The translations under genes and the position numbers were made by a program. The notes beneath the pieces were generated by a model. That model was not told the origin of the DNA, did not search any database, and saw only the letters and a list, made by a program, of their open reading frames with translations. Below are positions 8,482 to 15,890 of a stretch of DNA of 64,000 bases, one piece after another (position 1 is the stretch's first letter; every line of letters starts with the position of its first letter). The DNA is from Pseudopedobacter sp038243635 (lineage in GTDB: Bacteria; Bacteroidota; Bacteroidia; Sphingobacteriales; Sphingobacteriaceae). The stretch covers positions 111,286 to 175,285 of the forward strand of contig JBBSQW010000007.1 in NCBI GenBank assembly GCA_038243635.1. Direction: 5' to 3'.

Positions 8482-8949
8482 ATGATGAATATTGTTGAAG
8501 TTTCCACAGGTAAGATTTACAACATAGAAATTATTCCTGTTGAAAATACAGACTTCAAATTATTAACGAAAACTGGTTATTTTTTTGATTGGAAAGAAGA
8601 AAAAGGCCAAGAGCTTTACAAGCTCATAATTAAAGAAGCCCACTCAATTTTAGGCCTTATTTCTTTTGAAAGAATTCCAGAAGAATGGCGAATCCACATC
8701 AGGCTATTAACGGTCTCAAAAGAAAATAAAGGTGCTGGAAAAAGATTTGATAAAATTGCTGGAAACTTAATTGCACACGTGGCAAAAATTGCTGTGACAG
8801 AATTTGGAGAATTGGCCTGTATTTCACTTAAACCGAAAAGCCAAATTGCCCAGCATTATATTGACAACTATAAAATGAACATCACTGGAATGACCTTAAG
8901 CTTAGAAGTTCCAGAAATTATGGATCTTATTAATTTATTCGACAAATGA
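8482..8949 (+). CDS. GNAT-like protein, first gene of a putative toxin-antitoxin-type pair
   Basis: 155 residues. The centre reads RIHIRLLTVSKENKGAGKRFDKIAGNLIAH in continuous strand-turn-helix order; the KENKGAGK turn resembles the acetyl-CoA-binding motif A of GNAT acetyltransferases. The later SLKPKSQIAQHYIDNYKMN resembles GNAT motif B. I see no other domain. The stop overlaps the start of the next gene as ATGA. Small GNAT genes next to DNA-binding proteins are a known toxin-antitoxin layout (TacT, AtaT), but those have ribbon-helix-helix partners, whereas this one has an HTH-like partner. Acetyltransferase fold moderately sure; toxin role inferred only from context. The two adjacent ATG codons at 8482 and 8485 are equally usable. 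Confidence 0.55.
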   Translation: MMNIVEVSTGKIYNIEIIPVENTDFKLLTKTGYFFDWKEEKGQELYKLIIKEAHSILGLISFERIPEEWRIHIRLLTVSKENKGAGKRFDKIAGNLIAHVAKIAVTEFGELACISLKPKSQIAQHYIDNYKMNITGMTLSLEVPEIMDLINLFDK

Positions 8950-9497
8950 CCAATAAAAAATATCTCATGGACAACGAAAATGTTGAGTATGGTGTGGAGT
9001 CAAGATACATTTCCAAAAAAGAAAAAGAATCTGACTCTATAGCTTTAATGCAAGCTCGCTTAGAAAGGATGAAGAATTTAACTAAGCAACAAATCCTTAG
9101 CGCAAAGCTTTTGCAGTTAAAGTTGAAGATGGAAAACTATGTTAAACAACCTGTATGTAATAATGATAATCATTTTACAGGTTTCTTAGAAACATACATT
9201 GACGCAATGTATTCAAAGCGTAGCAACTTTGCTGAAGACATTAACATTAATCCTGTTCTTTTAAGCCAAGTCATTAATAACCATCGAGAACCTAAAGAAG
9301 AATTTATTTTAAAACTCATGATACATTCAGAAAAGGCTTTTAAAGATGTCTGTATTTTCAATAAAACAACTTGGTACGAAGTATACTATCAAGAAAAAAT
9401 ATGTGATACCATATCAAGTCAAGCTAGTTGGAGACCGAGAATTGAAAATCAAGTTAAGCTAAGGAAGCTTAGATTTAGGCAATCCATTAACAGTTAA
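8946..9497 (+). CDS. HTH-like DNA-binding protein, putative antitoxin partner of the GNAT gene
   Basis: 183 residues. The middle part, about residues 79-125, reads as a helix-turn-helix resembling XRE antitoxins: YIDAMYSKRSNFAEDIN, then INPVLLSQVINNHREP, then a helix EEFILKLMIHSE. The N-terminal 70 residues are charged and probably helical, often where such antitoxins contact the partner. The C-terminal part is basic. The first start (ATGA overlap with the GNAT stop) implies translational coupling; a second ATG at 8967 is possible. I recognise the type from Bacteroidota genomes but know no experimentally named member. DNA-binding likely, antitoxin role inferred. Confidence 0.55.
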   Translation: MTNKKYLMDNENVEYGVESRYISKKEKESDSIALMQARLERMKNLTKQQILSAKLLQLKLKMENYVKQPVCNNDNHFTGFLETYIDAMYSKRSNFAEDININPVLLSQVINNHREPKEEFILKLMIHSEKAFKDVCIFNKTTWYEVYYQEKICDTISSQASWRPRIENQVKLRKLRFRQSINS

Positions 9498-9556
9498 AAT
9501 TATCTGATAACGCCGTAATTAAAACTTCCTCCTTTTAAAAGTTTTTAAAGATCCTG

Positions 9557-9614
9557 AGTACGAGGTCTATTTTGAAGACGATTATTGAGAATTTGCAGGG
9601 GAAGAAGGTTGGGT
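9557..9614 (+). repeat. Direct repeat, right copy: orphan tail of a diverged isomerase gene
   Basis: 58 bp, 55 identical to 8290-8347. Read in the same frame it gives STRSILKTIIENLQGKKVG followed by a TGA stop. Two of the three differences are synonymous third-position changes and one gives Lys to Gln, so it looks like the tail of a homologous allele that evolved as coding sequence, not a random duplication decaying after the event. The stretch 9498-9556 before it holds only a weak 7-bp hairpin (9521-9545), and 9615-9779 shows nothing recognisable. Confidence 0.85.
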
Positions 9615-9779
9615 GAAAGCTTTCCACTTAGTCCTTAAATATATTTTCGCCAAAATCTTGGCAATTCAAACAGCTAAATAACATTTCATATACTTATAGT
9701 CAGGTTTATCCTGATATTTAACCTATGAAACGTAAATACAGATTAAAGCGACCACTACTGTCGCTGAATAATTTACACT

Positions 9780-10381
9780 TTGACAGCAATCTCTGGTTTA
9801 CAAAATCCTGAAATATCAGGTTTAAATATTCTTTCAGATGAGTTTATGGCAGAATTGAAAGATATGCCAAGAAAGAATTTAGCTTTAGAATTATTGAGAA
9901 GATTGCTGAACGATGAAATTAAAAAACGTTCAACAAGAAATATTATTCAAAGCAAAAAGTTTTCTGAAATGCTTGCAGATGCAATAAAACGTTACCAAAA
10001 CAACGCTATTACGGCGGCTGAAGTTATTGAAGAGATGATTCGGCTTGCTAAAGAACTGAAAAACGCAGACAAACGTGGTGTAGATTTAAAATTAGATTTT
10101 AGGGAATTGGCATTCTATGATGCTTTAGAGGTAAGTGATAGTGCGGTATTAGTTTTAGGTGACGAAATACTTAAAACCATTGCTAGAGAATTAGTGGAAA
10201 GCGTCAAGAATTCTGTTACTATTGACTGGATAAAAAAGAGAGTGTTCAAGCAAAAATGAGAGTGATGATAAAACGTATTCTCAAAAAACACGGATACCCA
10301 CCAGAAAAACAAGAACAAGCGGTAAAAACAATTTTGGAACAAGCGAAACTAATTGCTGACGACTTTTCAGAAAACAAATAG
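9780..10381 (+). pseudogene. Relic: C-terminal part of type I restriction endonuclease subunit HsdR
   Basis: The frame beginning near 9780 reads LSDEFMAELKDMPRKNLALE, ELLRRLLNDEIKKR, IIQSKKFSEMLADAIKRYQN and ELAFYDALEVSDSAV, the helical C-terminal domain of EcoR124-type HsdR. It stops at 10257. In the -1 frame the domain continues to its proper end (ESVQAKMRVMIKRILKKHGY, then PPEKQEQAVKTILEQAKLI, stop at 10379). The shift coincides with AAAAAAG at 10232-10238. Motor, nuclease, hsdM and hsdS parts are absent and there is no proper start, so this is a fragment left by loss of a type I restriction system. Confidence 0.8.
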
Positions 10382-10745
10382 TTAAGGTAATGGTATACAA
10401 ATTTAGGCTGGATTATCTTGTAACAGCACTCACCAAAAATTGGCGATACAATGATGAAATAAAACTCTCAAATTCGATTAAAATTTCTACACGATCGCAT
10501 TCTCATTCTAAAGTTCCGCGTAAGGGATTGCAGTGAAAATCCTTTTTTTTATCCTGAGCCCTTCAAAAACTTCAGGATAAACTCAGTCGAAGGACGAACA
10601 AAAAAGATTGTAACGTAAAGCCCGACCCGCCCTTCAGCGGGTTACGTCCACATTCGTATTTAATTGGCAATCCCCTGCCCTACTTTAGTATTGAATTTTA
10701 TCCAAAATCACTATCTTACCTAATCAATTTATAAAATCAAAAACC
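10382..10745. other. Intergenic region with an intergenic repeat copy
   Basis: 364 bp between the hsdR relic and the SDR gene. A 48-codon open frame at 10390-10536 has no recognisable similarity and I do not support it. The main content is the compound repeat at 10518-10650. The short stretch before 10746 contains no clear promoter that I would defend. Confidence 0.6.
10518..10650 (-). repeat. Compound intergenic repeat, copy A
   Basis: One outer arm is GCGTAAGGGATTGCAGTG then AAAATCC (10518-10542), the other is AAAGATTGTAACGTAAAGCC and onward (from 10604). The centre is a hairpin-forming segment containing, on the minus strand, CTTCGACTGAGTTTATCC, which is shared with copy C at 35916 onward. 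Same family as 22812-22888, 35874-35994, 41670-41752 and 55982-56087; this copy is in the minus orientation relative to C and E. Confidence 0.75.
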
Positions 10746-11621
10746 ATGTACAACCAACCAATGTTAAGAGACGATGCTTTAAAAGGTAAAACCTACGTAG
10801 TAACGGGTGGAGGAACGGGTTTAGGAAAAGCGATGAGTACTTACTTGTTGCAATTGGGTGCCAATGTGGTAATTACATCGCGAAAGTTGGATGTTTTACA
10901 AAAAACCGCTGAAGAGTTGGAGGAGAAAACCGGTGGAAAAGTTTTAGCTGTCGCCTGTGATGTTAGAGATGCCGAGCAAGTAGAAAACGTTTTAAATGCT
11001 TCGTTAGAAAAATTTAAAACTGTTGATGGCTTATTGAACAACGCGGCAGGTAATTTCATTTCGCCTACAGAAAGGTTATCTGCAAATGCTTTTAGCACCA
11101 TTATAGATATAGTTTTGAAAGGAACGGTAAACTGCACTTTGGCTTTCGGGAAACATTGGATTAAAGAAAAACAGCCTGCAAGTATTTTAAATATTGTAAC
11201 CACTTATGCATTTACGGGTTCTGGCTACGTAGTTCCGTCGGCCTGTGCAAAAGGTGGCGTTTTAGCCATGACGAGATCTTTGGCTGCAGAATGGGGGCAT
11301 TATCAAATTAGATGTAATGCGATTGCCCCAGGTCCGTTCCCTACAAAAGGTGCTTGGGACAGATTACTACCGGGAGAAATGGCAGAAAAGTTCGATTTTA
11401 AGAACCGCGTTCCGTTGAAACGTGTTGGCGACCATCAAGAATTGGCAAATCTTGCTGCTTATTTATTATCTGATTTCTCGGGATATATTAATGGGGAAGT
11501 AATTACCATTGACGGCGGCGAATGGTTGCAAGGCGCTGGTCAGTTTAATGGTTTGGAGATTGTGACGGATGAAATGTGGGACGGCTTAGAGCAAATGATT
11601 AGGGGGACGAAAGGGAGTTAG
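10746..11621 (+). CDS. SDR family oxidoreductase, 2,4-dienoyl-CoA reductase-like
   Basis: 291-residue short-chain dehydrogenase. The Rossmann nucleotide motif is TGGGTGLGKA with the following SRKLDVLQ that suggests NADPH preference; LLNNAAGNF is the NAAG structural motif. The usual Tyr-x-x-x-Lys is replaced by SACAKGG, where only Lys is kept; this is the pattern of peroxisomal-type 2,4-dienoyl-CoA reductases (DECR2), which lack the classic tyrosine. The late motif AIAPGPFPTKGAWDRLLPG also fits this subfamily. Likely role: reduction of 2,4-dienoyl-CoA in unsaturated fatty acid oxidation, matching the isomerase-like gene on the other side of the accessory segment. Confidence 0.82.
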   Translation: MYNQPMLRDDALKGKTYVVTGGGTGLGKAMSTYLLQLGANVVITSRKLDVLQKTAEELEEKTGGKVLAVACDVRDAEQVENVLNASLEKFKTVDGLLNNAAGNFISPTERLSANAFSTIIDIVLKGTVNCTLAFGKHWIKEKQPASILNIVTTYAFTGSGYVVPSACAKGGVLAMTRSLAAEWGHYQIRCNAIAPGPFPTKGAWDRLLPGEMAEKFDFKNRVPLKRVGDHQELANLAAYLLSDFSGYINGEVITIDGGEWLQGAGQFNGLEIVTDEMWDGLEQMIRGTKGS

Positions 11622-11748
11622 TTTGACGTGGATGAAGGAGGGAAAGAGCAAAGAACCAAGACAAAAAGAGCGACGACGAGAGAGGAAAGAAGAAAGACAT
11701 TAGAGGAAAAGACTACTAGCAATAACATTTACTAAAATCGTAAAAATC

Positions 11749-12207
11749 ATGGCAGATCATATTGCAAAAGGTGCAAATAGCTTAAACGCATACATAACTA
11801 TTAAAGGTTGCGAAGAGGCGATTGAATTTTATAAAAAGGCTTTTGGTGCTCTAGAACAGTATCGGTTAATGATGCCCAATGGAAAAATCGGTCATGCCGA
11901 ATTAGAAATTGAAGGTTCTTTGTTAATGATGTCAGAAGAAAACCCAGAGTGGGGAACTGCAAGTCCGTTAACTTTCGGGGGAAATCCATTAATGTTGAGT
12001 TTGTATGTTAAAGATGTTGACGCAAGTTTTAAAAAAGCGATAGAGGCTGGTGCAAAATCGGCAATGGGTGTAACAGACGAATTTTATGGTGACCGGGTTG
12101 GACAGGTAGTTGATCCTTTCGGCTATAAATGGATGATCGCTACACACAAAGAGGTGGTAAGCGTGGAAGAAATGCAAAAAAGATTGGATGAAATGTTTGC
12201 AAAATAG
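11749..12207 (+). CDS. VOC family protein (PhnB/glyoxalase-like)
   Basis: 152 residues with one glyoxalase/bleomycin-resistance-fold unit: NAYITIKGCEEAIEFYKKAF at the start, GKIGHAELEIEGSLLMMSEE in the middle, and LYVKDVDASFKKAIEAGA then DPFGYKWMIATH at the end. This is the PhnB-like subgroup often misnamed; substrates are unknown. His in IGHAELEI and the terminal DPFGYKW region are the likely metal or fold landmarks. Stands alone after 127 bp from the SDR gene, in the same direction. Confidence 0.85.
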   Translation: MADHIAKGANSLNAYITIKGCEEAIEFYKKAFGALEQYRLMMPNGKIGHAELEIEGSLLMMSEENPEWGTASPLTFGGNPLMLSLYVKDVDASFKKAIEAGAKSAMGVTDEFYGDRVGQVVDPFGYKWMIATHKEVVSVEEMQKRLDEMFAK

Positions 12208-12509
12208 TAACCTAATTTTTTAGTTTAGTCATTATGTTAACTCCAAGCACTGACCTTTATTAACTTATTATTCGCCCTGGGTCTTTGCGGTACTGATAAA
12301 GAAAGTAAAAGCACTTCCTTTCATAGCAAAGAGCGCAGGCGAGCGTTTTTTTTGGTTATTTTTTTTGGAAAAAAATTGCGAAGCACTCTTGAATTCAAAA
12401 AAAAAATGCAATAAAAAAAAATGAAAAAAGTCACTGCCATTGCCCGGCATGAGGGCAGGAAAGCCTGTGAGGGATTGCCAAATCTTCAGTTAGAAACTCA
12501 AAATATCCA
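12208..12509. other. Intergenic region with long A/T homopolymer tracts
   Basis: 302 bp. Contains T8, T8, A10 and A9 tracts between 12340 and 12425 and a short CTG/CAG-rich tail before 12480. I see no gene, tRNA or convincing terminator; the tracts are likely slippage-prone. Confidence 0.6.
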
Positions 12510-13157
12510 ATGCAACACAAAATACAACTCACCCTTGATTTCGTAAAAAAAGAACTGGTCAACGCAGAAGCGGGACATGATTGGTGGCATATTGAACGCG
12601 TTTGGAAAACCGCCAAAGAAATTGCCAAGCATGAAAACGTTAATTTAGAAATTGTTGAATTTGCAGGGCTACTGCATGATATTGCCGATTCTAAATTCAA
12701 TAATGGGGATGAAGAAATTGGGCCCAAAAAAGCTGGAGATTTTCTGGCTTCGATAAATGTTGACCCAGAAATCGTTATCCATGTTCAACAGATTATAAAA
12801 AACATGTCTTTCAAAGCTAGCTTAGGCAAACTTAGTTTTTCATCTCCCGAAATGTTGGTAGTGCAAGACGCCGACCGGCTGGATGCTATTGGAGCAATCG
12901 GTATTGCGAGAGCTTTTACCTACGGAGGTTTTAAAAATAGAGAACTTTATAACCCAGCAATTCCACCAGAAATCAAACAAAGTAAAGAAGCTTATAAAAA
13001 CACGACCGCTCCAACTATCAATCATTTTTACGAAAAACTGTTGTTATTAAAAGACAAAATGAATACCGCAACAGGAAAGCAAATAGCGCAACAACGTCAT
13101 GATTTTATGTTGCAATACTTAGATCAATTTTATGCTGAGTGGGAAGGAAAACGTTAA
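12510..13157 (+). CDS. HD domain phosphohydrolase
   Basis: 215-residue metal-dependent phosphohydrolase of the HD superfamily, YedJ-like subgroup. Visible ligands: His and Trp in GHDWWHIERVW, the HD pair in FAGLLHDIADSKF, and the late Asp in VVQDADRLDAIGAIG. The C-terminal helix includes MNTATGKQIAQQRHDFMLQY. Substrate unknown; homologues act on nucleotide or phosphate monoesters. Converges on ruvC with 15 bp between stops. Confidence 0.85.
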   Translation: MQHKIQLTLDFVKKELVNAEAGHDWWHIERVWKTAKEIAKHENVNLEIVEFAGLLHDIADSKFNNGDEEIGPKKAGDFLASINVDPEIVIHVQQIIKNMSFKASLGKLSFSSPEMLVVQDADRLDAIGAIGIARAFTYGGFKNRELYNPAIPPEIKQSKEAYKNTTAPTINHFYEKLLLLKDKMNTATGKQIAQQRHDFMLQYLDQFYAEWEGKR

Positions 13158-13172
13158 AATCAAATCAACAAT

Positions 13173-13739
13173 CTACTTAACCCGCTTAACATTGTCTTTA
13201 GCAAAAGCTTCCCAACCGCTGTAAGATTTACCAGCACCGCTGGTGGATATTTTTTGGAACGAATGGCAAACCGCCACCCCCAAACCATCTGTCGCGTCTA
13301 AAAACTCGGGCGTTTCATTAAACTTTAAAAGTTGCTTTAACATGGCCGCAAGCTGCTCTTTAGTGGCATTTCCGTTTCCAGTAACAGATTGTTTTATTTT
13401 TTTTGGCGAATACTCAAAAATTGGCAATCCTTTAGCCAAGCCTGCCGCCATGGCTACGCCCTGCGCCCTACCCAATTTTAACATTACCTGAATATTTTTT
13501 CCGTAGAATGGGGCTTCTAAAGCAATACAGTCTGGGTGGTATTGCTCAATTAAATTAGTGGTTTTTTCAAAAATGCGTTGCAGTTTCAAAAAATGATCAT
13601 CTAAGTGCGTCATCTTAACAACACCCAAACTAATCAATTCAATATTACTTCCCGTCTCTTTTACCAAACCGTAACCCATAACCGCGGTACCAGGGTCAAT
13701 TCCCAAGATAATACGTTCTTTGGATTTTTCTTTTAACAT
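13173..13739 (-). CDS. ruvC: Crossover junction endodeoxyribonuclease RuvC
   Basis: Resolves Holliday junctions with RuvAB. The four acidic catalytic residues are visible: Asp in ILGIDPGTAVMGYG, Glu in IALEAPFYGKN, and the Asp pair region in FLDATDGLGVAVCH. I chose the ATG at 13739 (188 residues) because the fold begins at once after it; the ATG at 13769 would add 10 residues and make the start overlap the divergent gene. E. coli RuvC is 173 residues, so length is normal. Confidence 0.92.
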   Translation of the reverse strand: MLKEKSKERIILGIDPGTAVMGYGLVKETGSNIELISLGVVKMTHLDDHFLKLQRIFEKTTNLIEQYHPDCIALEAPFYGKNIQVMLKLGRAQGVAMAAGLAKGLPIFEYSPKKIKQSVTGNGNATKEQLAAMLKQLLKFNETPEFLDATDGLGVAVCHSFQKISTSGAGKSYSGWEAFAKDNVKRVK

Positions 13740-13768
13740 GGCTGCAATATTAGCGTAAATTCTTAACA

Positions 13769-14764
13769 TTGTATAAAATCACACATCTGTTGACGGCGAA
13801 GCAAAAAAAAATAATCAGTTACAGTATCAAAATAATTGTTGTTGCTTTAGCTGGCTATTTTATTTACGAAAAGCTTAGTAACCACGAAAATCTTAGTCAA
13901 TTTTCCTCCTTAATTAGTGGCTTATCAACACTTAGTGTTTACACCACCTTAACTTTAGTTTTTTTATTGATGTTGGCCAACTGGCTAATAGAAAGCGCAA
14001 AATGGAAATTCCTAATCTCCAAAGTCGAACATATTAGTTACTATAAGGCTGTGGAATCTGTTTTTTGTGGTTTAACTTGGGCCATTTTTACACCTAACAG
14101 AATTGGCGAATATGGCGGCAGAGTATTTTTTCTTTCTCCACGCCGGCGGATACAAGGCGCAGTTGCGATGAGCGTAGGGCAAATTGCGCAAATGGTAATT
14201 ACAAATGTGGTAGGCTCCATCGCTTTATTATGGTTCATCTATAATTTTAAACCCTTAGACCAATGGTTATTTATTGCCATTTGTTTTTTGGTAATGGGCT
14301 TTTGTTTTTTCTTTTTGCTGTTTTATTTCAACATCCGCTGGATAGAAAAATCATTGAATAGCATCAGTTTCTTGAAAAAATTCAAGCGCTTTTTTTCGGT
14401 TCTCAACCGCTATCATCATAAAGAACTTACCAAAGTGATGTTATATAGTATGGCTAGGTTTTCCGTTTTTACGATACAGTATATTTTAATTATATACCTT
14501 TTACTGCCCGAAATTCCATTTTACCAATCCGCTTTAATGGTTTTTATTCTTTTTTTTATCCAATCTGCTTTACCATCCTTAGATTTGTTAGATGTTGGGG
14601 TACGAAGTCTGACCGCAACCTACTTTTTTGGTTTCATTACTACGCATGACGTGGCAATAATGGCTGCAATTGCGTTAATTTGGTTTGTGAATTTAATTAT
14701 CCCTGCCATTATTGGTTCTTACTTTGTTTTTAAATTGAAATTTTTTGATAGTCGTAATAATTAG
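13769..14764 (+). CDS. Flippase-like integral membrane protein (LPG synthase transmembrane-domain family)
   Basis: 331 residues, about eight membrane segments, resembling the membrane half of lysylphosphatidylglycerol synthases (UPF0104 / AglD-like). The motif WAIFTPNRIGEYGGR is the conserved T-P-x-R-x-GE signature of this family, and SLDLLDVGVRS is the second conserved loop. No ATG fits; a TTG at 13769 gives the natural basic N-terminus before the first helix. The 3' end overlaps the glycosyltransferase by 20 bp. Members are thought to move or modify lipid-linked compounds; substrate here unknown. Divergent from ruvC. Confidence 0.8.
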   Translation: MYKITHLLTAKQKKIISYSIKIIVVALAGYFIYEKLSNHENLSQFSSLISGLSTLSVYTTLTLVFLLMLANWLIESAKWKFLISKVEHISYYKAVESVFCGLTWAIFTPNRIGEYGGRVFFLSPRRRIQGAVAMSVGQIAQMVITNVVGSIALLWFIYNFKPLDQWLFIAICFLVMGFCFFFLLFYFNIRWIEKSLNSISFLKKFKRFFSVLNRYHHKELTKVMLYSMARFSVFTIQYILIIYLLLPEIPFYQSALMVFILFFIQSALPSLDLLDVGVRSLTATYFFGFITTHDVAIMAAIALIWFVNLIIPAIIGSYFVFKLKFFDSRNN

Positions 14765-15878
14765 TTGTTTATCATTAGCACTCACTTTTTTATATGCTTT
14801 TCTGGTATTGTTTTTAAGAACAGGTTGGCAAAAAATTCCGTTCTATACGCCTTTAATGGTGTTGCCAAAAACAAAAGTCTCGGTATTAATTGCCGCTAGG
14901 AACGAAGGTGAAAGCATTCATTTAACCATTGAAGACATTTTAAATCAAAATTACCCCAAAGAACTTTTCGAACTGATTATTGTAGACGATCATTCCACGG
15001 ATAATACTTCTGCCGTAATTTCTAGCTATGCAGACCGAGGCGTTACCTTGATCCAACTTAACGAAAGTGAACCGCTTAATTCCTATAAAAAGAAAGCCAT
15101 TACCGAAGCCATTAATGTTAGTTCTGGCGAGCTGATTGTGGCCACTGATGCTGATTGTAGAATGGAGAAGAACTGGTTGATAAGCGTCGTAGGACTTTAT
15201 CAGGAAAAAAACTTTAATTTAATTAGCTCGCCGGTAGTTTATCATCAAGAAAAATCACTTTTTGAGCGTTTGCAAACTTTAGAGTTTTTATACCTCATTG
15301 GATTAGGTGCCGCGGGCATTGGCAACAAAATGCCCTCAACTTGTAACGGAGCAAACTTAGCTTATAAAAAAGAAGTGTTTTTGAAACTAGGCGGCTTTAA
15401 AGGTATTGATGATTTAGCATCTGGCGATGATGAACTTTTTTTGCACAAGGTTGCGAAAGCTTACCCCGGTACCATTGGTTTTTGTAAATCGTATGATGCG
15501 CTAGTTTATACCCACGCCAAGTCCACCGTGAAAGAATTTATTCAACAACGGCGACGATGGGCCAGCAAAAGTGTAAAATACAAAGACAAAAAAATAATTG
15601 CATTAGCTGTTTGTATGTGGTTGTTTAACCTTTCACTAGCACTAAACTTTGTACTCGCTTTCTTTTATCCAGATTTCTTAAAGTTAGTAGCCGTTCAATT
15701 TGTCATAAAATTTAGTGCCGAATTATTCTTTTTAGAACCGCTCACCAACTTTGTCAAGAGAAAAGGATTGCTCATCAACCTCACGTTTTTAACCTTTTTA
15801 CATGTGGTATATTTGATTTATATTGGCATAATGGGCAATGCGGGCAAATACAACTGGAAAGGCCGTATGGTAAAATAA
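14745..15878 (+). CDS. Family 2 glycosyltransferase, membrane-bound
   Basis: 377 residues. N-terminal helix (about 3-23), then the GT-A domain: KVSVLIAARNEGESI, LIIVDDHSTDNT, the metal-binding DxD in IVATDADCRM, DDELFLH as the acceptor Asp block, and QQRRRWASKS which is the Q/RxxRW-type motif of processive or cellulose-synthase-like enzymes. Three to four helices follow at the C-terminus. The start is a TTG at 14745 inside the preceding gene (20-bp overlap), with no later ATG before the catalytic domain. Pairing with a flippase-like protein suggests assembly of a lipid-linked sugar; the product is unknown. Confidence 0.85.
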   Translation: MIVVIISCLSLALTFLYAFLVLFLRTGWQKIPFYTPLMVLPKTKVSVLIAARNEGESIHLTIEDILNQNYPKELFELIIVDDHSTDNTSAVISSYADRGVTLIQLNESEPLNSYKKKAITEAINVSSGELIVATDADCRMEKNWLISVVGLYQEKNFNLISSPVVYHQEKSLFERLQTLEFLYLIGLGAAGIGNKMPSTCNGANLAYKKEVFLKLGGFKGIDDLASGDDELFLHKVAKAYPGTIGFCKSYDALVYTHAKSTVKEFIQQRRRWASKSVKYKDKKIIALAVCMWLFNLSLALNFVLAFFYPDFLKLVAVQFVIKFSAELFFLEPLTNFVKRKGLLINLTFLTFLHVVYLIYIGIMGNAGKYNWKGRMVK

Positions 15879-15890
15879 CCTGCTGAAATT

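Noticed and set aside
10232..10238. Programmed -1 frameshifting in the hsdR relic
   Set aside because: The gene lacks its N-terminal two thirds and partners, so a decayed gene with an A-run deletion explains it better.
10390..10536. A 48-codon open frame after the hsdR relic
   Set aside because: No recognisable motif, ends within the repeat arm, and the region is degraded accessory DNA.
12340..12425. A/T tracts as a phase-variable promoter
   Set aside because: The tracts are far from the next start and there is no promoter element beside them; homopolymers alone are weak evidence.
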